Below, one piece after another: positions 7,996 to 13,444 of a DNA stretch of 15,252 nt. The DNA is from Bacillota bacterium (GTDB lineage: Bacteria; Bacillota; Clostridia; Peptostreptococcales; Natronincolaceae). Made by a program: the position numbers and the translations under genes. The stretch is from the NCBI GenBank assembly GCA_023387935.1, contig JAEWHG010000220.1, positions 1 to 15,252 on the forward strand, in the 5' to 3' direction. The notes under the pieces were generated by a model that made no database searches, was not told where the DNA came from, and saw nothing but the letters and a program-made list of their open reading frames with translations. The number at the start of each line of letters is the position of its first letter. The stretch's first letter is position 1.

Positions 7996-8024
7996 AAGAA
8001 GCATCCAATCATTGGATGCTTCTT
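7996..8024 (-). terminator. Terminator-like hairpin after NSS copy 2
   Basis: AAGAAGCATCCAAT (7996-8009) and ATTGGATGCTTCTT (8011-8024) form a perfect 14-bp palindrome around one base, in practice about 10 bp plus a small loop. It lies about 58 bases downstream of the stop of the gene at 8083-9447. The following - strand sequence is T-rich but has no long uninterrupted run. Confidence 0.7.
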
Positions 8025-8034
8025 TAAATTAGCT

Positions 8035-8069
8035 ATTTAACTTTTAAATAGTTATATTAAAAGTTAAAT
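8035..8069. repeat. Overlapping AT-rich inverted repeats downstream of NSS copy 2
   Basis: ATTTAACTTTT (8035-8045) pairs with AAAAGTTAAAT (8059-8069). An alternative short hairpin, CTATTTAA (8033-8040) with TTAAATAG (8044-8051), is mutually exclusive with it. It could help end the - strand transcript or protect its 3' end. Confidence 0.4.
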
Positions 8070-8082
8070 TTTATTACATTAA

Positions 8083-9447
8083 TTAAATTTTTAGTATTCC
8101 TGAAGATTGTAGGAATACAATTAGGATAGCTAGTGGTGCAATGTATTTTATTAGGAATCCCCAAACTGGAGCAAGTTTAAAGGCAAGCTTACCTTCATTT
8201 GAAGCTTCTTTAATAGCATTTTCAAGACCCCATACCCAACCAATAAAGATAGACATTAACATTCCACCTAAAGGAAGTAGAATATTTTCAGCTATAAAAC
8301 CTAAAGTATCAAATATATTACGGCCGCCAATTAATTGTATATTAGACCATGGCCCCATGCTTAAGGATGCAGCTACACCAACTAAAAATATAATACCTGC
8401 CATAACATATGTTGATTTTTGACGATCCCATTTAAATTCGTCTACCATGTAAGAAACAGTGACCTCTAGCAGAGAAATTGATGATGTTAAGGCTGCAAAT
8501 AATACTAATACAAAGAATACAAGTGCAAAAAGAGTGCCTAAAGGCATTTGTGAAAATACTGCAGGAAGCGTAATGAATAATAGGCCAGGTCCTGCTGTTG
8601 GATCAAAACCAAATGCGAATACTGCTGGTAAAATTGTAAATCCTGCAAGTAAAGCGATACAAGTATCTAGTGCTGGTATAATCATAGCGCTTTGTACGAT
8701 ATCTTCATCTCTGCTTAGATAGCTACCGTATGTTATCATGCAGCCCATACCAAGACTTAGTGAGAAGAAAACCTGGCCTAGAGCCGCTAAAAGAACTTTA
8801 GGAGTTATTTTAGAGAAATCTGGTACTAAGAAGAATCGAACACCTTCCATAGCCCCTGGAAGAGTAAGGGATCGAATCATAACCATAATCATCATAACGA
8901 ATAAAGCTGGCATCATAACTTTAGTAGCTTTTTCAATGCCACCGCTGACTCCACCAACAACAATTAATAAAGTTAAAAGCATAAAAATTGCATGATAAAT
9001 AAGAGGTTCTGCAGTGCCAGAAATTAATGTACCAAACATGCCACCTAGAATATCTAGATCTGCCGTATTAAATGCACCAGTAACAGCCTTTACTATATAG
9101 CTAATAGTCCAACCACCAACAACACTGTAGAAAGAAAGAATTAAAAATCCAGCCAATACGCCTAGGCCACCGAGCCAGCTCCATTTTGCATTAAGTTTTT
9201 TATAAGCACCTACAGAACTTAGCTGAGTATTTCTGCCTATGACTATTTCTGCTAACATCAGAGTAAAACCTACTAATAATATAAGGACTAAATATACAAA
9301 TACGAATGCGCCTCCGCCATTTGAACCAGCTAAATAAGGAAATTTCCAAAGATTACCCAAACCTACAGCTGAGCCAGCAGCTGCCATAATAAAACCCAGT
9401 TTTGAATTCCACTGATCCCTTTGTTTATTTTCATTTAAATCAATCAT
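8083..9447 (-). CDS. Sodium-dependent transporter, neurotransmitter:sodium symporter (NSS/SNF) family, copy 2
   Basis: A 454-residue polytopic protein and close paralogue of the downstream copy: alignment by eye needs no gap through about residue 340, and roughly three quarters of the first 100 residues are identical. It carries the same signatures: GSAVGLGNLWKFPYLA (25-40), GQVFFSLSLGMG (224-235) and TSSISLLE (321-328). The LeuT-equivalent Na+ ligands A27 and N32 are kept, and the outer-gate Arg is again Lys35. The start follows AGGAGGAG (9453-9460 complement) by five bases. It has its own promoter and a leader of about 120 bases, so it need not share a transcript with copy 1, which lies some 500 bases further on. 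Differences cluster in helix 3 (SFY against TYY), helix 5 and the C-terminus. Substrate unknown; a sodium-driven amino acid uptake role is the family expectation. Confidence 0.92.
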   Translation of the reverse strand: MIDLNENKQRDQWNSKLGFIMAAAGSAVGLGNLWKFPYLAGSNGGGAFVFVYLVLILLVGFTLMLAEIVIGRNTQLSSVGAYKKLNAKWSWLGGLGVLAGFLILSFYSVVGGWTISYIVKAVTGAFNTADLDILGGMFGTLISGTAEPLIYHAIFMLLTLLIVVGGVSGGIEKATKVMMPALFVMMIMVMIRSLTLPGAMEGVRFFLVPDFSKITPKVLLAALGQVFFSLSLGMGCMITYGSYLSRDEDIVQSAMIIPALDTCIALLAGFTILPAVFAFGFDPTAGPGLLFITLPAVFSQMPLGTLFALVFFVLVLFAALTSSISLLEVTVSYMVDEFKWDRQKSTYVMAGIIFLVGVAASLSMGPWSNIQLIGGRNIFDTLGFIAENILLPLGGMLMSIFIGWVWGLENAIKEASNEGKLAFKLAPVWGFLIKYIAPLAILIVFLQSSGILKI

Positions 9448-9509
9448 AATTTCTCCTCCTTTAACTATTTTTTAGAAAAATTATTATAAAATATAATCTA
9501 TTTTGCAGG

Positions 9510-9517
9510 CACCTCCT
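9510..9517 (-). promoter_or_regulatory. Orphan Shine-Dalgarno sequence in the leader of NSS copy 2
   Basis: Read on the - strand this is AGGAGGTG, 62 bases upstream of the start codon and well apart from the true site at 9453-9460. A GTG within it opens only a three-codon frame (GTG CCT GCA, then AAA TAG), so no meaningful leader peptide is encoded. It parallels the element at 7664-7672. Confidence 0.45.
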
Positions 9518-9577
9518 AAACAATAAAGACTTGTTGTTTCTAAATTTTCTAAAGATTTTGAATACTTACTTTATATT

Positions 9578-9606
9578 ATTATAATGGGATTTTTATCAAG
9601 ATGCAA
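9578..9606 (-). promoter_or_regulatory. Sigma-A promoter of NSS copy 2
   Basis: On the - strand TTGCAT (9606-9601) and a perfect TATAAT (9583-9578) are separated by exactly 17 bases. The predicted start is near 9571, giving a leader of about 123 bases that contains the orphan Shine-Dalgarno. Confidence 0.7.
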
Positions 9607-9683
9607 GAATTTATTATTAATTTATCCAAAAAAAGTTATTTATTTAAGACGAAATTTTTATTTTATGGAAGAGTATTTAAATT

Positions 9684-9713
9684 TTGTAATAATCCTAATT
9701 TATACAATATATT
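9684..9713 (+). promoter_or_regulatory. Candidate promoter of the kal-kce-talC operon
   Basis: TTGTAA (9684-9689) and TATATT (9708-9713) are 18 bases apart. The match is moderate. An inverted repeat (9690-9722) brackets the -10 element. I found no sigma-54 type -24/-12 element in 9607-9888. Confidence 0.35.
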
Positions 9714-9722
9714 AAAAGGATT
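9690..9722. repeat. Inverted repeat over the candidate kal promoter
   Basis: TAATCCT (9690-9696) is mirrored by AGGATT (9717-9722) around a 20-base AT-rich spacer that holds the candidate -10. The arms are the same half-sites as in the 7692-7718 element, though the spacing differs (9 against 20 bases). Confidence 0.35.
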
Positions 9723-9782
9723 TTATTAATATGTAAAGAATATAACTATGGAGAGAGAAAACAAAGTTTTAGTATAAAAAAA

Positions 9783-9849
9783 GCTTCTAAAAGAGGCGCT
9801 ATAAATGAAGTCTTCTTGAAGTCTATGCACAATTTAAATTTAGCAGCAT
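9783..9849 (+). other. Structured leader of the kal operon with a tandem direct repeat
   Basis: GCTTCT (9783-9788) and AGAGGC (9792-9797) form a six-pair hairpin (one G-U) with an AAA loop. TGAAGTCT occurs twice (9806-9813 and 9817-9824), 11 bases apart, one helical turn. ATGC (9825-9828) can pair with GCAT (9846-9849). The string AGAGGCGC (9792-9799) recalls the 5' box of lysine riboswitches, but the remaining conserved parts of that riboswitch are missing. The direct repeat could bind a regulator. Confidence 0.4.
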
Positions 9850-9888
9850 TGGTCACTAAATAATATATTAAACTGAGGAGGAATAGTA

Positions 9889-10269
9889 ATGAAGTCAATG
9901 GTTAGGATGAGAATGAGTAGTGCAGATGCTCATTATGGAGGTAATTTAGTAGATGGTGCAAAAATGCTTCAGCTATTTGGCGATGTAGCAACAGAACTTC
10001 TGATTAGAAACGATGGAGATGAAGGGCTTTTTGTAGCTTATGAAAATGTAGAATTTAAAGCACCTGTGTATGCAGGGGATTATATAGAAGCTGTTGGCGA
10101 AATTACTAGTGCTGGTAATTCATCTAGAAAAATGGTGTTTGAGGCTAGAAAGGTGATTGTGCCTAGACCAGACATTAGTGATTCTGCATGCGATGTACTA
10201 GAAGAACCTGTAGTTGTTTGTAAAGCAACGGGTACTTGTGTAGTACCAAAGGACAAACAAAGAAAATAA
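9889..10269 (+). CDS. kal: 3-aminobutyryl-CoA ammonia-lyase
   Basis: A 126-residue soluble protein of hotdog-fold size that matches Kal of the lysine-fermentation pathway in length and sequence pattern. It opens with the Kal-type segment ADAHYGGNLVDGAKMLQLFGD (residues 13-33, split across the active-site helix), followed by the VEFKAPVYAGDYIEAVGEI strand pair (54-72) typical of thioesterase-like hotdog proteins. The enzyme (EC 4.3.1.14) removes ammonia from L-3-aminobutyryl-CoA to give crotonyl-CoA, which then enters butyrate formation. The start is ATG at 9889 behind GAGGAGGAA. kce, encoding the enzyme acting one step earlier, follows after 84 bases, and this pairing strongly supports the call. 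The other pathway genes (aminomutases kamA and kamDE, kdd) are not in the window and must lie elsewhere. Confidence 0.88.
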   Translation: MKSMVRMRMSSADAHYGGNLVDGAKMLQLFGDVATELLIRNDGDEGLFVAYENVEFKAPVYAGDYIEAVGEITSAGNSSRKMVFEARKVIVPRPDISDSACDVLEEPVVVCKATGTCVVPKDKQRK

Positions 10270-10275
10270 AAAAAT

Positions 10276-10299
10276 ACACGGGGACGTTTTGCTTGCCCC
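10276..10299 (+). repeat. Possible remnant of a dispersed GGGGACG-type repeat between kal and kce
   Basis: ACACGGGGACG (10276-10286) followed by TTTTGCTTGCCCC is GC-rich against an AT-rich background and can fold GGGG (10280-10283) onto CCCC (10296-10299). It recalls the ACACGGGGACGG half of dispersed palindromic repeats seen in many Clostridia. Only one arm is present, so it would be a decayed copy. It does not resemble a terminator, because no T-run follows. Confidence 0.3.
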
Positions 10300-10353
10300 T
10301 AAATGAGATTGTAAAACTGTATTGAATAATCATGAATTAAAGGGGGATTTATT

Positions 10354-11169
10354 ATGGATAAGCTTATCATAACTGCTGCCTTAACTGGAGCGGAAGTAAC
10401 TAGAGAGAATCAACCGAACCTGCCTCTAACTCCAGATGAAATTGCAGAGGCTGCATACCAATGTTATTTAGCAGGAGCTTCTATAGTACATATTCATGCA
10501 AGAGATGCAGAGGGAAAACCGACACAATCATATGAGGCATATAAGGAAATAAAAGAAAAGATAGAGGCAAAATGCAATATTATTTTTCAGCCATCTACAG
10601 GTGGTGCAGTTTGGCATGGTCCAGATGAAAGGCTACAGCCTGTGGACCTAAAGCCTGAAATGGCTACATTGAGTGCTGGTACTTGTAATTTTGGTCCAGA
10701 CGTTTTTATGAACTCCGAAGAATATATAGAGAAATTTGCAACAAAGATGAAGAAATTAGGTGTAAAGCCAGAAATTGAAGTTTTTGAAAGAGGCATGATT
10801 GAAAATGCTAAAAAGCTAGTGAAACAAGGTTTAGTGGAAGCGCCTTTGCATTTTGATTTTGTGCTTGGAGTTCCAGGAGCTTGTCCGGCTACTCCTGAGG
10901 ATCTTATGCATATGGTAAGAAGTATTCCAGAAGGATCTACTTGGACTGTTGCTGGTATTGGTAGACACGAGCTGCCTTTAGGTACAATGGGTATTTTACT
11001 AGGAGGCCATGTTAGAGTTGGATTTGAGGATAATGTTTATTATGGAAAAGGACAATTGGCTGAATCAAACGCACAATTGGTGGAAAGAATAGCAAGAATA
11101 GCAAAGGAACTAGGAAGAGAAATTGCAACCCCTGATGAAGCTAGGGAAATATTAAATATTAGGAAGTGA
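10354..11169 (+). CDS. kce: 3-keto-5-aminohexanoate cleavage enzyme
   Basis: A 271-residue TIM-barrel enzyme of the BKACE (formerly DUF849) family, full length. It converts (S)-5-amino-3-oxohexanoate and acetyl-CoA into L-3-aminobutyryl-CoA and acetoacetate (EC 2.3.1.247), using a divalent metal. HIHARD at 46-51 supplies the zinc ligands H46 and H48, the same numbers as in characterised Kce. RVGFEDN (221-227) gives the third ligand E225 with the neighbouring R221 and D226. QPSTGG (79-84) and SAGTCNFG (107-114) are further family motifs. The start is ATG at 10354 behind AAAGGGGGAT. kal lies immediately upstream and makes the next step, so the specificity call is stronger than family membership alone would allow. 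The TGA stop overlaps a GTG, and the talC start lies only six bases beyond it, suggesting translational coupling. Confidence 0.92.
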   Translation: MDKLIITAALTGAEVTRENQPNLPLTPDEIAEAAYQCYLAGASIVHIHARDAEGKPTQSYEAYKEIKEKIEAKCNIIFQPSTGGAVWHGPDERLQPVDLKPEMATLSAGTCNFGPDVFMNSEEYIEKFATKMKKLGVKPEIEVFERGMIENAKKLVKQGLVEAPLHFDFVLGVPGACPATPEDLMHMVRSIPEGSTWTVAGIGRHELPLGTMGILLGGHVRVGFEDNVYYGKGQLAESNAQLVERIARIAKELGREIATPDEAREILNIRK

Positions 11170-11174
11170 TTGTT

Positions 11175-11819
11175 TTGAAACTTTTTATTGATACTGCTAA
11201 CTTAGATGAGATTAGAGAAATAAGTAAATGGGGTATTTTATCAGGTGTAACTACAAATCCATCCCTTATCGCAAAGGAAGGTAGAGATTTGAAACAGGTT
11301 ATAAAGGAAATTACCCAATTAGTAAATGGACCAATTAGCGCGGAAGTTGTAGGTGAAACTGCTGAGGAAATGTTGGAGGAAGCAGAAGAACTGATAAAAA
11401 TTCATCCTAATGTTGTTATTAAAGTGCCTATGACTGAGGAAGGTCTAAAAGCGGTGAATGAATTTAATACGAAGGGTATTAAAACCAATGTAACTTTAGT
11501 TTTTTCTGCAACTCAGGCTTTATTGGCAGCAAGGGCAGGTGCTAGTTTTGTAAGCCCTTTCCTTGGTAGAGTAGATGATATTGGTCAAAATGGAATTCAA
11601 TTAATAGAAGATATAGCACATATTTTCAAGGTTCATAATATTAATACAGAAATCATTGCAGCAAGTATTCGCCATAACCTGCATGTAGTAGAAGCAGCTA
11701 AAGCAGGTGCGCATATTGCAACTATTCCATATAAGATATTAAAGGATATGGTGAAACATCCTTTAACAGATATAGGAATAGAAAAGTTTATGGCAGATTG
11801 GGAAAAAACTAAAAAATAA
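11175..11819 (+). CDS. tal: Small transaldolase (TalC/FSA-type)
   Basis: The best start is TTG at 11175, eight bases after AGGAAG, giving MKLFIDTANLDEI, the standard N-terminus, and 214 residues, the usual size. The GTG at 11166 is in frame but overlaps the kce stop and has no free ribosome site. VTTNPSLIA (25-33) is the family motif and VVIKVPMTEEG (80-90) carries the Schiff-base lysine K83. E57 and F129 (SPFLGRVDD) match transaldolases; E. coli fructose-6-phosphate aldolase has Gln59 and Tyr131 at these places. Transaldolase (EC 2.2.1.2, sedoheptulose-7-phosphate plus glyceraldehyde-3-phosphate to erythrose-4-phosphate plus fructose-6-phosphate) is therefore preferred over FSA. It is co-transcribed with kal-kce and ends at a terminator that overlaps its stop codon. 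Confidence 0.88.
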   Translation: MKLFIDTANLDEIREISKWGILSGVTTNPSLIAKEGRDLKQVIKEITQLVNGPISAEVVGETAEEMLEEAEELIKIHPNVVIKVPMTEEGLKAVNEFNTKGIKTNVTLVFSATQALLAARAGASFVSPFLGRVDDIGQNGIQLIEDIAHIFKVHNINTEIIAASIRHNLHVVEAAKAGAHIATIPYKILKDMVKHPLTDIGIEKFMADWEKTKK

Positions 11820-11857
11820 TAGAGTGCGACACGAAGTGTCGCACTCTATTATTTTTT
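11818..11857 (+). terminator. Strong terminator of kal-kce-talC
   Basis: AATAGAGTGCGACAC (11818-11832) pairs perfectly over 15 bp with 11836-11850 around a GAA loop and is followed by six T (11852-11857). The left arm begins within the talC stop codon. The other strand also ends in a T-rich stretch, but no - strand gene needs it. Confidence 0.95.
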
Positions 11858-11958
11858 ACGTTTGGGAATGCTCTCAATTGTTATATTACAAAAAGAAACA
11901 GATTCATTTTTATGGAACATATAGTATATATTATTAAGGATTAATATAGCACAATACA

Positions 11959-11987
11959 TTGCAGAAATAATAGAAAATGGATATAAT
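11959..11987 (+). promoter_or_regulatory. Sigma-A promoter of glpX
   Basis: TTGCAG (11959-11964) and a perfect TATAAT (11982-11987) are 17 bases apart. Transcription would start near 11994, about 30 bases before the glpX start codon. The preceding 11858-11958 holds nothing else that I can support. Confidence 0.7.
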
Positions 11988-12025
11988 AAAAGTATGAGTA
12001 AAAATACTTTGGAGGTGCAATTATA

Positions 12026-12994
12026 ATGGATAGAAATTTGGCAATTAACTTAGCGAGGGTAACGGAGGCTGCTGCTTTAGGTGCGGCTAAATATATGGGT
12101 AGAGGGGATAAAATTGCTGCAGATCAAGCTGGAGTAGATGGAATGCGCAAAATGTTCCAAACGATGGATATAGAAGGGATCGTAGTTATTGGAGAAGGTG
12201 AAATGGACGAAGCGCCTATGCTATATATAGGTGAAACCGTTGGATCTTGCTGTGAAGGAGCTTCTAAGGTTGATATTGCTGTAGATCCTGTAGAGGGAAC
12301 GAACTCAGTAGCGAAGGGTCTGCCTAATGCGATTGCTGTAGTTGCAATGGCACCAAGAGGATGCTTATTAAATGCACCTGACATGTATATGGATAAAATT
12401 GCGGTAGGTCCTAGAGCCGCTGGAAAGGTTAATATTGATGCGCCAGTACATGAGAATTTGCGCGCTACAGCAGAAGCACTAAACAAAAGCATTTCAGATT
12501 TAACAGTAACAATGTTAGATAGACCTAGACATGATGAAATCATAAGGCAATGTCGTGAAGCTGGTGCAAGAATTAAATTGTTCCAAGATGGAGATATAGC
12601 GGCGGCTTTAGCAACCTGCTTCGATCATACAGGCGTAGATATTCTGCTAGGTAGTGGAGGAGCTCCAGAAGGAGTAATTACGGCTGCTGCCTTAAAGTGC
12701 TTAGGTGGAGGGTTCCAAGGAAGACTTATTCCTCAAACAGAAGAAGAAACACAAAGATGTATACAAATGGGTGCAAGTATAGATAAAGTATATTATATAG
12801 ACGATTTAGTAAAGGGTAATGAAGTATACTTTGCGGCTACGGGAATTTCAGATGGAGAACTATTAAAGGGAGTAGTCTATACTGGTAATGGCACTGCTAA
12901 AACCCATTCTGTTGTTATGAGATCAGAAACTGGTACAATTCGATTTGTAGAGGCTATTCACAAATTAAATAAAAAACCTAAATATGCATATTAA
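12026..12994 (+). CDS. glpX: Fructose-1,6-bisphosphatase, class II
   Basis: A 322-residue soluble enzyme of normal GlpX length. It hydrolyses fructose-1,6-bisphosphate to fructose-6-phosphate (EC 3.1.3.11), a gluconeogenic step, using divalent metal. The metal-site residues known from E. coli GlpX are in place: D33 (AADQA), E57 (GEGEMDEAPML), D87 and E90 in DPVEGTNSVAKG, and E215 in GSGGAPEGV. RPRH (166-169) and DGD (188-190) are further family motifs. The start is ATG at 12026, eight bases after GGAGGTG. It has its own promoter and no convincing terminator behind it; a weak hairpin near 12997-13014 has no T-run, so some readthrough into the T-box region is possible. It follows talC functionally: both supply sugar phosphates during growth on amino acids. 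An inositol-monophosphatase side activity cannot be excluded. Confidence 0.95.
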   Translation: MDRNLAINLARVTEAAALGAAKYMGRGDKIAADQAGVDGMRKMFQTMDIEGIVVIGEGEMDEAPMLYIGETVGSCCEGASKVDIAVDPVEGTNSVAKGLPNAIAVVAMAPRGCLLNAPDMYMDKIAVGPRAAGKVNIDAPVHENLRATAEALNKSISDLTVTMLDRPRHDEIIRQCREAGARIKLFQDGDIAAALATCFDHTGVDILLGSGGAPEGVITAAALKCLGGGFQGRLIPQTEEETQRCIQMGASIDKVYYIDDLVKGNEVYFAATGISDGELLKGVVYTGNGTAKTHSVVMRSETGTIRFVEAIHKLNKKPKYAY

Positions 12995-13023
12995 TCAGAT
13001 GAATATTTATTCTGAAAAAGGTG

Positions 13024-13052
13024 TTGACAAATATGTTACATTAGCGTAATAT
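13024..13052 (+). promoter_or_regulatory. Consensus sigma-A promoter of the T-box/ABC transporter transcript
   Basis: A perfect TTGACA (13024-13029) is 17 bases from TAATAT (13047-13052). The predicted start near 13059 lies just upstream of T-box stem I. A partial dyad, ATTAGCGTAAT (13040-13050), overlaps the -10. Confidence 0.85.
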
Positions 13053-13086
13053 ATCTTTAATAACTTAATAAAGAATTTTAATTAAA

Positions 13087-13375
13087 GGCATTGATGAGAA
13101 ATAGTAAAGGTATATATTCTTTTACAGAGAGTTCCCGGTTGGTGAGAGGGGCATTTGAAAATATCTTGAACACATCTCTGAGCTATGCACCGAACCCTTT
13201 TGGTAGTAGACTGCATCGGGAATACTTGCACCCGTTATCGTGCTAGAGTATAAATAAGTATCATTACTTATCGTACTTGAAGAGGTTGGTACTGTGAAGT
13301 GCTAATAAAATGAGGTGGAACCACGTGAGCATAACTCTCGTCCTCTAGCGTATAGCTAGAGGCGGGAGTTTTTTT
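13087..13375 (+). ncRNA. T-box riboswitch leader (uncharged-tRNA sensor) of the amino acid ABC transporter
   Basis: A complete T-box. The stem I base pairs GCATT (13088-13092) with ACTGC (13210-13214). The GATGA (13093-13097)/TAGTAG (13204-13209) kink-turn and the AGTA (13103-13106)/GAA (13192-13194) loop-E motifs flank the specifier. CAGAGAG and GGTTGGTG (13125-13144) are the distal stem I motifs. Stem III is CGGG/CCCG (13217-13220 and 13231-13234), followed by the conserved CGTTA. The antiterminator pairs GAGG (13312-13315) with CCTC (13342-13345) and ACG with CGT around the tRNA-binding bulge TGGAACC (13316-13322). By position the specifier is CCT (13196-13198) or CCC one base earlier, both proline. 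The bulge base A would pair with a tRNA carrying U before CCA, which does not suit the usual tRNA-Pro. Uncharged tRNA binding would allow readthrough and raise transporter expression. Confidence 0.95.
13333..13375 (+). terminator. T-box-controlled terminator
   Basis: AACTCTCG (13333-13340) pairs with CGGGAGTT (13363-13370), and CCTCTAGC (13342-13349) pairs with GCTAGAGG (13355-13362) around a five-base loop. One bulged T (13341) lies between the two helices. Seven T follow (13369-13375). The left arm is shared with the antiterminator, making the two folds exclusive. Confidence 0.95.
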
Positions 13376-13444
13376 ATTATTTTATTCAGGCCTGGAATAA
13401 TAAAAAATTAAAGGAATTAAAAAAAACAAAGGGAGATGTTAGTT

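Noticed and set aside
9690..9849. Sigma-54 promoter for the lysine-fermentation operon
   Set aside because: I looked for a TGGCAC-N5-TTGC pattern in the kal upstream region and found no acceptable match.
9792..9888. Lysine riboswitch upstream of kal
   Set aside because: Only AGAGGCGC matches. The later conserved parts (the GGGGAGC...CCGAAG region and the closing GGGCTATCT arm) are missing, and fewer than 100 bases remain before the start codon. Retained only as a weak observation about the leader.
12124..12543. Open frame on the - strand opposite glpX
   Set aside because: It lies entirely within a clear glpX gene, without a start context or protein signature.
12997..13014. Terminator after glpX
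   Set aside because: The stem is short and bulged (CAG/CTG plus AAT/ATT) and is followed by A-rich rather than T-rich sequence.
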